This document shows positions 1-5,801 of a DNA stretch of 10,410 nt, piece by piece. The notes under the pieces were generated by a model. The model saw only the letters and a list, made by a program, of their open reading frames with translations. It was not told where the DNA came from and did not search any database. A program made the position numbers and the translations under genes. The DNA comes from Candidatus Sigynarchaeota archaeon. Lineage in GTDB: Archaea > Asgardarchaeota > Jordarchaeia > Jordarchaeales > Jordarchaeaceae. Each line of letters opens with the position of its first letter. Position 1 is the stretch's first letter. The stretch is from assembly GCA_030587505.1 (NCBI GenBank), contig JAUQYY010000300.1, positions 1 to 10,410 of the forward strand, written 5' to 3'.

Positions 1-60
1 ATTGAAGAGTTAAAGGAGAGGTTCAAAAAATGTCTGGTTATCCAGAGAGCGCAACCATAG
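1..60 (+). CDS. Possible C-terminal end of an upstream gene (partial)
   Basis: The first frame is open from the window edge to a TAG at 58-60 and would encode IEELKERFKKCLVIQRAQP. The start of this peptide looks like a charged helix from a real protein. If it is real, the upstream gene overlaps the proteasome gene by 31 bases. The other two frames stop within the first 13 bases, so the upstream gene may instead end at the TAA at 11-13. Nineteen codons are too few to decide or to assign a family. Confidence 0.3.
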   Translation: MEELKERFKKCLVIQRAQP

Positions 61-629
61 TGGGAATAGTTTGTAAGGACGGAGTGGTGCTAGCCGCCGA
101 AAAGCGAGTCACGTACGGTAGACTCATAATGAGTCGAACCGGTAAGAAGGTTTTCAAAATCACAGACAGAATCGGAATCGCAGTCGCTGGGCTCGTGGCA
201 GATATGCAGGTCCTTTCGAAGGAGTTAGAGGCCATGTCAAGGATGTATGCCATGGAAATGCGTAAACCCATAAGTGTCCACGCTACTGCCACACTTCTTT
301 CAAACATACTTTACGAGAGAAAGATGGCTCCCTTCTTCAGCCAGACCATCGTTGGCGGAGTGGATGAAAAGGGTCCAACAATTTACACTCTGGACTTGTT
401 GGGGTCCCTCTTGAAAGACTCCTACGCGGCTGCCGGTTCAGGCTCCGAAATAGCCTTGGGAACCCTCGAGAGATACTACAAGGAAGGTATAGACATAAAC
501 GAGGGAAAGGACCTCGCGATTCGGGCAATAAGGGCCGCGGCGAAAAGAGACGTCCTATCGGGAGAAGGAATCGACGTTATGGTCATAACAGGTAAAGGAA
601 TAGAGGTATTCGAAGAGAAAATTTCATAG
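30..629 (+). CDS. psmB: Proteasome beta subunit, Thr1-less (probably catalytically inactive) type
   Basis: This is a 199-aa beta-type subunit of the 20S proteasome, the cytoplasmic barrel that degrades unfolded or tagged proteins. The family is clear from VGIVCKDGVVLAAEKR (11-26), TGKKVF (37-42), the GSGS loop (136-139) and the RDVLSGEGIDV block (173-183). Aligned to the archaeal TTTVG start, Val11-Gly12 are positions 4-5, so nucleophile position 1 is Ala8, preceded by Ser7 rather than the Gly used in self-cleavage. The other active-site positions remain: Glu24 (E17), Lys40 (K33), Asp174 (D166) and Ser177 (S169). There is almost no propeptide. From memory, crenarchaeal beta paralogues show a similar ATAIG start. 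I infer a structural or regulatory subunit that needs an active beta partner encoded elsewhere. The start is ATG 30, with the purine-rich AAAGGAGAGG at 12-21 as SD. A T-rich stretch follows the stop. Confidence 0.93.
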   Translation: MSGYPESATIVGIVCKDGVVLAAEKRVTYGRLIMSRTGKKVFKITDRIGIAVAGLVADMQVLSKELEAMSRMYAMEMRKPISVHATATLLSNILYERKMAPFFSQTIVGGVDEKGPTIYTLDLLGSLLKDSYAAAGSGSEIALGTLERYYKEGIDINEGKDLAIRAIRAAAKRDVLSGEGIDVMVITGKGIEVFEEKIS

Positions 630-641
630 CTTTCTTAGGCT

Positions 642-657
642 AATCCTCTTTTTCTCA
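642..657 (+). terminator. T-rich terminator after the proteasome gene
   Basis: The pyrimidine-rich stretch TAATCCTCTTTTTCTC begins 13 bases after the proteasome stop. Archaeal RNA polymerase commonly terminates at such T-runs without a hairpin. No stem is visible here. Confidence 0.4.
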
Positions 658-770
658 AATCTAGCTCTTCAAGGAAGACAGGTTACCGCCGAAAGTGTGT
701 TGACCGAGTACCTCAATTCCAAGTTGCAAATCTTAAGTGCTGAGATGCTTCATCTAATTAAGAGGTTCAG

Positions 771-777
771 TTTAAAA
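771..777 (+). promoter_or_regulatory. TATA-like box for the DUF1152 gene
   Basis: TTTAAAA lies about 25 bases before position 800, which would put the transcript start at or just before the GTG at 802. The rest of the 630-801 gap shows no RNA gene or convincing ORF. Confidence 0.45.
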
Positions 778-813
778 CCTTCCAGGTTGTAAATTTTTTC
801 CGTGGAGATGGAA

Positions 814-1752
814 ATGCCTATATCCCTAGATAAACTCGCTTCTAAAACAAGAAAGGCGCTGGTTTTAGGGGTTGGCGGCGGCGGAGACATTATGGGTACG
901 CTACCAACCAGCGGGTACCTCAATGTTCTCGGAGTGGAGACGATTCTTGGTGGTGTGAGCTGGGAGCGCATAGTGTATGATCCGACACCGGGACCGAGAT
1001 CGATAGACGATATACTGAACATAGAGAGGATATCTAAGAGTACGGCTTATGTGGACGAAAACTCTCACACCCGCGACGGCGTGTATTTCCAGTGCAGCAA
1101 CATGGCAAAATTTCTTGGGACGAGAACCGTAATTGTTGATGTCTCTAAGGGTGTTATGGATATTTCGAGTGGATTACAAAAAACTGCCGAGAAACTGGAG
1201 CTGGGCCTCATAATTGGCGTCGATGTGGGGGGTGACATACTCGCCTGCGGTGATGAGGTGGGGCTTAAGAGCCCCCTTTGTGACGCTATGATACTTTCCG
1301 CCATGAGATTCTTAAAAGTTCCAACGGTTACTGCCGTTTTCGCACCGGGCTGCGACGGTGAACTCACGCTAAACGAGCTCGTGGAGAGATTTGAACTCGT
1401 TGCTAGGAATTCCGGGTATTTGGGGGCGAGGGGTATGACTCCCGAGGATTTCGCTAAAATGTTGGAGGCTAAAAGGTACGTAGAGACGGAGGCGAGCTTT
1501 CTTCCCCTTCGCGCGTGGAGGGGTGAACATGGCACATTTAAGATAAGAGGCGGAACCCGCAGCGTGGAGCTGTCCATCCTTTCAACTCTGACGTTCTACT
1601 TCGACACGAGAGTAGTATACGAGCTGAGCCCCGTTGCTAAGGCAATCAAGGACACGCGAAGCTTTAAGGAAGCAAACGAAAGGCTTCACGAGCTGGGCCT
1701 AACCACAGAGTACGACTTCGAGCTGAACTACGCTAAAAAATCTGGACGGTAA
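814..1752 (+). CDS. DUF1152 family protein
   Basis: A 312-aa protein of the DUF1152 family (PF06626), which is common in archaea and of unknown function. The N-terminus carries the glycine-rich KALVLGVGGGGDIMGTL, as in a nucleotide-binding or Rossmann-like loop. GLIIGVDVGGDIL and TAVFAPGCDGELTLNELVER follow in the middle, and the acidic DVGGD and PGCDGE patches look like conserved active-site or metal-binding segments. The length is normal for the family. Three in-frame starts are close together: GTG 802, ATG 808 and ATG 814. I chose ATG 814 because GGAG at 804-807 sits 6 bases before it. The TATA-like box at 771-777 would equally allow a leaderless start at 802. The gene ends inside a hairpin shared with the convergent radical SAM gene. 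Confidence 0.88.
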   Translation: MPISLDKLASKTRKALVLGVGGGGDIMGTLPTSGYLNVLGVETILGGVSWERIVYDPTPGPRSIDDILNIERISKSTAYVDENSHTRDGVYFQCSNMAKFLGTRTVIVDVSKGVMDISSGLQKTAEKLELGLIIGVDVGGDILACGDEVGLKSPLCDAMILSAMRFLKVPTVTAVFAPGCDGELTLNELVERFELVARNSGYLGARGMTPEDFAKMLEAKRYVETEASFLPLRAWRGEHGTFKIRGGTRSVELSILSTLTFYFDTRVVYELSPVAKAIKDTRSFKEANERLHELGLTTEYDFELNYAKKSGR

Positions 1753-1767
1753 GCCGTCCCCATTTTT
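1744..1767 (+). terminator. Hairpin terminator with the stop codon in its loop
   Basis: GGACGG (1744-1749) and CCGTCC (1754-1759) form a perfect 6-bp stem around the loop TAAG, and CCATTTTT follows. This looks like an intrinsic-type terminator for the DUF1152 gene. The TAA stop (1750-1752) lies in the loop. The T-run reaches the stop codon of the convergent radical SAM gene at 1767-1769. Confidence 0.6.
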
Positions 1768-3056
1768 CATTCGGTCTGTTCCTTTAGGCTCAGGAACTCG
1801 ACGATCTTTTTTGAGGCCCTCATCTGTGTTTCCAGTTGTCCCCAGATTCTTCCACCCCGGCCAAGTTTGTGCAGCTCGCTCAGCACCTCCCTATCCAGCG
1901 GGGCGGGCTTACTGTGAGCTAGGGGTGTTCCCGCTAGGGGCATGAAATAATGGAGTCTAGCCTTAACATGACCCTTCCTGAAAAGGTGCTTGATAGCCTC
2001 ATATGTCTCGTACTGGTCATCCCTGGTTTCCGTGGGATACCCTAGAAGAAAGTCCACGGAGACGCCTAGACCGTTGCCGAGTGCGCAGTCCACAGCCTCA
2101 TACACGTCCTCTATGGCGTGTCCTCTGTTCATCGACTCTAACACGCGGTTGCTTCCCGACTGGCCCCCGATAGCTACAATCCTGTTGTTACAGTACTCCG
2201 AAATTATCCCCGCAACGTTTTCGTTAAGGTTCTCCGGTCTTCCCTCAGAGGGAAAAGTGCAGAAGAAAACCCTAACGTTACCAAGAGACTTAACGCTGCT
2301 CAGAAGCTTCTCAATCGCTTCGGAATTAGTTTTTAGGCCGTCGCTGGAGCCGTAGCACAGCGAGTTCGGACTGATGAATCTAACATCGACACGCCCCCTG
2401 TTCTTAAAACGCTCCCTGTAGGCCTCTAGGTGTCTTACCACGTTCTTCACGCTTCTGTGACACGTTTTTCTGCCGAACATGTATGAGACTTCACAGTACC
2501 TGCATCCGTGTGGGCATCCGCGACTGATCTCAATCGGCGGGAACATGTCAAACCTTCTGGAAAAGCCGTAAAACTCATCCAAGTGTAGCTCCACTCTCTC
2601 TGTTCTCACCATCCTGGTATCCTGAAGGTACGCTACGCTTGGAACACTTGACAAAGGTTCACCGCGTTGGATGCTGTGAATGAGTTCGGGAAAACTAGCT
2701 TCGCCGGGCCCAACGGTTACCACGTCGAAACCCATTCTCAGTGTGCCCCTCGGGTCTCCGCTGGGGTGCGGGCCTCCTGCGACTAATGTGAATCTTTCTC
2801 TTCCAAGACGAGACGTGTAACCTGAGATTTTTTTCAGTTCCTTCAGAACCATCGACGCCTGTGTTGTGAAAAAAGAGTACGCAAAGATTGTTCTGTCGTG
2901 CTCTTCAACCATCTCCTTAAATCTGGGCTCAGACAGGTTTTTGAAATCTCTGAGAAAATAAACCGAAAGTTTCTCGAATCTTTTGTCTCTCTCGATCGCA
3001 CCGAGTAGGGGTGCAAAACTGTACCAGTTACGCTTGAAGATTCGGAGAACTAGCAG
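1767..3056 (-). CDS. B12-binding-domain radical SAM protein (CTG start)
   Basis: A radical S-adenosylmethionine enzyme of about 429 aa. The 4Fe-4S motif is CPHGCRYC (CxxxCxxC, about residues 181-188). Downstream are GGQSGSNRVLESMNRGH, typical of SAM binding, and VDFLLGYPTET. The region before the cluster, with VAGGPHPSGDP at about 92-102, matches the B12-binding-like N-terminal domain of the TIGR04013/TIGR04014 type; no cobalamin-ligand DxHxxG is evident. The first ATG (2912) would cut this domain. The frame stays open upstream to TGA 3084-3086 and encodes family-like sequence (LVLRIFKRNWYSFAPLLGA), with no ATG, GTG or TTG. The best start is CTG 3054-3056, with GGAG 7 bases before it and a TATA-like box at 3105-3115. 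A sequencing error at the start is the alternative. The substrate is unknown. The gene lies 83 bases downstream of the methyltransferase. Confidence 0.87.
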   Translation of the reverse strand: MLVLRIFKRNWYSFAPLLGAIERDKRFEKLSVYFLRDFKNLSEPRFKEMVEEHDRTIFAYSFFTTQASMVLKELKKISGYTSRLGRERFTLVAGGPHPSGDPRGTLRMGFDVVTVGPGEASFPELIHSIQRGEPLSSVPSVAYLQDTRMVRTERVELHLDEFYGFSRRFDMFPPIEISRGCPHGCRYCEVSYMFGRKTCHRSVKNVVRHLEAYRERFKNRGRVDVRFISPNSLCYGSSDGLKTNSEAIEKLLSSVKSLGNVRVFFCTFPSEGRPENLNENVAGIISEYCNNRIVAIGGQSGSNRVLESMNRGHAIEDVYEAVDCALGNGLGVSVDFLLGYPTETRDDQYETYEAIKHLFRKGHVKARLHYFMPLAGTPLAHSKPAPLDREVLSELHKLGRGGRIWGQLETQMRASKKIVEFLSLKEQTE

Positions 3057-3104
3057 TAATTTGCTCCACTCCTTCTGCTGAAATCACGCCGAAACCTGTT
3101 CGGT

Positions 3105-3115
3105 CTTAATAAATG
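3105..3115 (-). promoter_or_regulatory. TATA-like box for the radical SAM gene
   Basis: On the minus strand this reads CATTTATTAAG, which places transcription start near 3084. That is just upstream of the AAGGAGTGGAG SD region (3064-3074) and the proposed CTG start at 3056. It suggests the radical SAM gene can be transcribed without the methyltransferase gene. Confidence 0.4.
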
Positions 3116-3136
3116 TGAAGACGGAAAATAAATGTG
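3108..3136. repeat. Pair of AATAAATGTG direct repeats
   Basis: AATAAATGTG occurs at 3108-3117 and again at 3127-3136, offset by 19 bases (about two helical turns). Both copies lie in the short gap between the methyltransferase and radical SAM genes, and one overlaps the TATA-like box. This could be a paired protein-binding site or chance in AT-rich DNA. Confidence 0.35.
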
Positions 3137-3139
3137 TTT

Positions 3140-4009
3140 TCAGTTCCGGTTTTTCTTTCGTCCGACTAACCTCCATCCTGGAATAAACAATCTCACATAA
3201 ATGTTTTTTATCCAAAAGTCAATTAAAGGAATGAATAACTCCCTAGCTTTCCCCATCAACTTTTGGGTCAGTGACAATGGGGGCAAACGGGTGTGCGGGG
3301 TTTTCGCCTCTTTTAAGTATGCCTGCAGGTCTACGAAGAAGATTTCGATGCCGTTTTTATCAAGCTTCTTGACGAGGTCGAGGTAAGTAGCGTTGTAAAA
3401 CAGGGAGTTTTCAAGCCCGCTCCACCTTCGAACCACCGAATCTGCAACCCTTTTGGGGAGAAGAACCACGAGGGGTAGACCGCTGTGGGGATCGCTGAGA
3501 ATAATGTCAGGCGAAAACCTGTTGTGCGTTTCGATGAAGGCCAAGCCATCGGGCTTCAGAAGCCTACCTACCTCAGAAAAGAATTTGTTAACTTTTGAGA
3601 TGTGTTCAACGACATCGTTACACACCAAAATATCGAACGTCCCTTCCCCGAAGGGAGAGCTGCACGCGTCAGCATACACCACATCTAGGTGAACTTTCTT
3701 CTCACACGCCCTGACCTTTGTGATCCTAGTGTAATTCTTGTTTAGATCGATTGAAACAACATGCGCCCCCTCATCGGCGAAAGCTACGGAGATTCCCCCA
3801 GAACCGCATCCGACATCCAGAACTTTCAACTTATCAATCCGGGTGAACCGTTTAAACAAGGCAACTATCGTCTTTCCTCTCTCCATCCCTGTTAAATGAT
3901 ACAACTTTTTGATTTTAAATCTCGGATGCTGTTCCGGTGGAAGAACCAGCTCGCTCAGCAGTTTTTCAAATAGACTGTTGTAACTTGAAATTCCATTAGA
4001 CACTTTCAT
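3140..4009 (-). CDS. Class I SAM-dependent methyltransferase
   Basis: A Methyltransf_11-type enzyme of 289 aa that transfers a methyl group from SAM to an unknown acceptor. Motif I is VLDVGCGSGGISVAF, motif II is the acidic strand end HVVSIDLN, then VVYADACSSPF and the motif IV-like FDILVCNDVVEHI, then LLKPDGLAFIETHNR. The fold is complete. A C-terminal extension ends in an aromatic and basic tail (FIPLIDFWIKNIYVRLFIPGW, then RKKNRN) that could touch a membrane. The frame is open up to a GTG at 4057, but ATG 4007-4009 has AAGGAGGG (4018-4025) 8 bases upstream. The TATA-like box at 4063-4069 would start transcripts near 4040, downstream of the GTG, so I chose the ATG. Nearby radical SAM and divergent genes do not reveal the substrate. 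Confidence 0.87.
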   Translation of the reverse strand: MKVSNGISSYNSLFEKLLSELVLPPEQHPRFKIKKLYHLTGMERGKTIVALFKRFTRIDKLKVLDVGCGSGGISVAFADEGAHVVSIDLNKNYTRITKVRACEKKVHLDVVYADACSSPFGEGTFDILVCNDVVEHISKVNKFFSEVGRLLKPDGLAFIETHNRFSPDIILSDPHSGLPLVVLLPKRVADSVVRRWSGLENSLFYNATYLDLVKKLDKNGIEIFFVDLQAYLKEAKTPHTRLPPLSLTQKLMGKARELFIPLIDFWIKNIYVRLFIPGWRLVGRKKNRN

Positions 4010-4062
4010 AGAGGGAGCCCTCCTTAACTTAAAGAATGTCCGAGTGCATTTGAACACGTATC

Positions 4063-4069
4063 TTTAAAA
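4063..4069 (-). promoter_or_regulatory. TATA-like box for the methyltransferase gene
   Basis: The minus strand reads TTTTAAA. A start about 25 bases downstream (near 4040) gives a leader of about 30 bases that contains the strong SD. This excludes the upstream GTG at 4057. Confidence 0.5.
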
Positions 4070-4158
4070 CGGGATTCTCACAATCGCACTTTTGTGTCCG
4101 CTTCGCGCTAAGTGCTGTTTCAAACTTTTCCTATCGTATGGGATCCATCCTTCGTAAC

Positions 4159-4168
4159 TTAAATAAAT
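4159..4168 (+). promoter_or_regulatory. TATA-like box for the TPR-like gene
   Basis: TTAAATAAAT would start transcription near 4190, giving a leader of about 110 bases before the TTG start at 4300. AATTATTATT at 4181-4190 is an alternative box. Together with the box at 4063-4069 it makes 4010-4299 a divergent promoter region. Confidence 0.35.
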
Positions 4169-4252
4169 CTTGGGACTCAAAATTATTATTAGTTTCCAGC
4201 AGGAAGAAACAGAATCACATTTCCAGAACTGATTGTTTTGGTGTGACGCAAC

Positions 4253-4284
4253 GGTTCGAAGGCGGCTGGATTTTCATTCGAACC
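4253..4284 (+). repeat. Perfect 8-bp inverted repeat just before the SD
   Basis: GGTTCGAA (4253-4260) is inverted as TTCGAACC (4277-4284) across a 16-base loop. The AGGAGG SD (4287-4292) follows 2 bases later and the TTG start is at 4300. It could fold in the leader RNA next to the ribosome site, or be a DNA operator with two TTCGAA half-sites. Confidence 0.5.
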
Positions 4285-4299
4285 ATAGGAGGAAGAACA

Positions 4300-4902
4300 T
4301 TGCCTGGTTGGGAAAAGAAGTATGTTGGAATGAACACAAACTTTGAAGCTATATTCGAGGATCTCAAAGGCTTCTTTTCAGAGCAAGGATACAAAATCAA
4401 ATCACTGGACAAGAAAAAGGGAACAATGGAGGTTCGAATAGACAGGGACTTTGATAAAAGCTATGGGCGAATTTCCCTGACCGGCGAACCTAACGATTAC
4501 ACAGCAAGAGTCGACTGGGACGCTTCCCTCAGAAAGGTTTTTTGGATAAACTTCGTCACCAGACTGCAGGGCCTCATAAAGGTGAATAGCAACCCTGAGC
4601 AGGGGGAGGCCATGGGAGCAAGCTGGTCGCCCTCAGAGGAGGTCGTGGGCAAGCTGGACTGGAGGAGAATGCCCGACGACCCCGAATTGGCTAAGCTGAG
4701 GAGAGAAACGGAAAAGGAACTGGACGGAAGAAGAAGTGTCATTCTTGCACAGGCTGAAACGCATGAGCTTGAGGGAGAACTAAAGGAAGCGTTAAAACTG
4801 TACCGTATGGCGGCTATAATCTCAAGAGACCTGGGTGAAAACGTCTACGCAGAGATGTTCGAATCAAAAATTAAAGAGCTTGAGGAAAAAGCTAAGAAGT
4901 AA
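4300..4902 (+). CDS. Unrecognised protein with TPR-like C-terminus
   Basis: A 200-aa soluble protein from the chosen start; I do not recognise the family. Residues 11-95 form an alpha/beta region beginning NFEAIFEDLKGFFSEQGYKI, with alternating strands. Residues 130-200 are helical and charged. The stretch from about 153 to 180 (THELEGELKEALKLYRMAAI and onward) has the spacing of a tetratricopeptide helix pair, and the end, IKELEEKAKK, is coiled-coil-like. The frame is open back to an ATG at 4138, but the AGGAGG SD at 4287-4292 sits 7 bases before TTG 4300, and the inverted repeat at 4253-4284 fits a leader. ATG 4330 is a weaker alternative without a good SD. TPR-like ends usually mediate protein contacts. 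No signal peptide or TM segment is visible. Confidence 0.7.
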   Translation: MPGWEKKYVGMNTNFEAIFEDLKGFFSEQGYKIKSLDKKKGTMEVRIDRDFDKSYGRISLTGEPNDYTARVDWDASLRKVFWINFVTRLQGLIKVNSNPEQGEAMGASWSPSEEVVGKLDWRRMPDDPELAKLRRETEKELDGRRSVILAQAETHELEGELKEALKLYRMAAIISRDLGENVYAEMFESKIKELEEKAKK

Positions 4903-4980
4903 TACCTTCACCCAATTAACACATAATCAGAATCATCCAGGAATCCAGAAATGGTTTCTTGGAAAGGTACAGAAACGAGT

Positions 4981-5169
4981 CTAGACCGGTTCCTTGAATC
5001 TGCATTTTTCCTTCTTTATTAGAGCAGAATTCCGAAGGAATTTCCGGTGCTTAATTACTTTTTCTGTTTTTCCTATTTCATCGGTCATTCTCACAAACCT
5101 AGATTTCCCGGAACTTCCCTCTGCTTCTTGTAGTTTGACCCAGTTGTCCAGGATTTCTAACACATACAT
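4981..5169 (-). CDS. Possible small basic protein (62 aa)
   Basis: This ORF encodes 62 residues rich in Lys and Arg, for example GKTEKVIKHRKFLRNSALIK, starting MYVLEILDNWVKLQEAEG. I recognise no family. Support comes from upstream: GAGGAAA lies 4 bases before the ATG (5174-5180), and a TATA-like ATTAATAA lies on the minus strand at 5196-5203, with a 16-bp palindrome between them. The ORF is co-directional with and downstream of the roadblock/membrane pair. A shorter-supported ORF runs on the other strand. It may be a small nucleic-acid-binding protein or may not be coding. Confidence 0.4.
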   Translation of the reverse strand: MYVLEILDNWVKLQEAEGSSGKSRFVRMTDEIGKTEKVIKHRKFLRNSALIKKEKCRFKEPV

Positions 5170-5180
5170 TCGGTTTCCTC

Positions 5181-5196
5181 ATTGTACTGGTACAAT
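5181..5196. promoter_or_regulatory. 16-bp palindrome, candidate operator
   Basis: ATTGTAC-TG-GTACAAT is a perfect 7+2+7 palindrome. On the minus strand it lies between a TATA-like box (5196-5203) and the start of the 62-aa ORF. That is where archaeal repressors commonly bind to block polymerase recruitment. Confidence 0.5.
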
Positions 5197-5258
5197 TATT
5201 AATCGTGTTCGTTTCTTTTAACATTTTAGTGGAAACTGACCCATTGTGACTATGTCCG

Positions 5259-5801
5259 CTACTCTATTGTTCTGATGAACTCTTCCACCTTCTTTCTGAA
5301 TCTGTAGAATGATATGGTGATAAGTATGGGCGCGGTTATCAGAGAAGCGATCACCGGGATGAGGAATATCGGATTGTTGAAGATTGAGAAATTGTTGTTC
5401 ACGATGCCCCAAACAAAGCATATCAGAGTTATGTAACCCGCGTACAGAAGAGCCGCTATGGCGAATGCTGTAAATCGCCAATCCTCCCACAAATCCCCTC
5501 TCGCAACAAGTGAGGATAAGTTCCACGTCTGAATAACTGCCAGTGTCAGGAATATGAGCCCAACTGCTAAGAGAATTATCACGATGGGTGCCAGTAGGGG
5601 ATTACTCCCAAAAAACTCGCTCAGCGTCATAATGTCCCCTGTGGTGGAAATAACCACGGTTACCGGACCTATGTGCTGCTCCAATCCCGTTGGCCACCTA
5701 ACGGATACCTTCAGGGCTGATGTAGGAACGAGGGTCAGTAAAATCAGTGGGATTACAAGTAATGCCGCGATAACCACTAATAATCTGTATCCAATCTTCA
5801 T
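5259..5801 (-). CDS. Four-TM membrane protein, unrecognised family
   Basis: A 180-aa integral membrane protein. Predicted segments by eye are TM1 at 6-28 (could act as a signal anchor), TM2 at 68-92, TM3 at 110-134 and TM4 at 143-166, ending in a basic and acidic cytoplasmic tail (RFRKKVEEFIRTIE). The loop between TM1 and TM2 (29-67) is hydrophilic and probably faces outside. I see no transporter or enzyme motif. Its ATG (5799-5801) directly abuts the TAA (5802-5804) of the roadblock/winged-helix gene, with no base between. The pair is therefore almost certainly one operon and probably translationally coupled. This implies a functional link: a membrane component for the soluble partner. Confidence 0.85.
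   Translation of the reverse strand: MKIGYRLLVVIAALLVIPLILLTLVPTSALKVSVRWPTGLEQHIGPVTVVISTTGDIMTLSEFFGSNPLLAPIVIILLAVGLIFLTLAVIQTWNLSSLVARGDLWEDWRFTAFAIAALLYAGYITLICFVWGIVNNNFSIFNNPIFLIPVIASLITAPILITISFYRFRKKVEEFIRTIE

Noticed and set aside
1065..1577. 170-aa minus-strand ORF inside the DUF1152 gene
   Set aside because: It is antisense to a clear family gene, has Ser/Pro-rich low-quality composition and no SD or recognisable domain.
1990..2355. 121-aa plus-strand ORF inside the radical SAM gene
   Set aside because: It is antisense to conserved radical SAM sequence and looks like a composition shadow.
4253..4270. tRNA T-arm-like GGTTCGAAGGC (possible tRNA remnant or att site)
   Set aside because: No acceptor stem, anticodon arm or CCA is present around it, and it is fully explained as one arm of an inverted repeat.
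4138..4299. 54-codon N-terminal extension of the TPR-like protein
   Set aside because: The stretch has poor coding character, holds an inverted repeat, and a strong SD points to TTG 4300.
4994..5221. 75-aa plus-strand ORF opposite the small basic ORF
   Set aside because: Its Phe/Ser/Cys-rich composition and lack of SD favour the minus-strand ORF, which has a TATA-like box, SD and palindrome.
5218..5526. 102-aa minus-strand ORF overlapping the four-TM gene
   Set aside because: It overlaps a clear membrane gene in another frame and is His/Gln/Arg-rich with no domain pattern.
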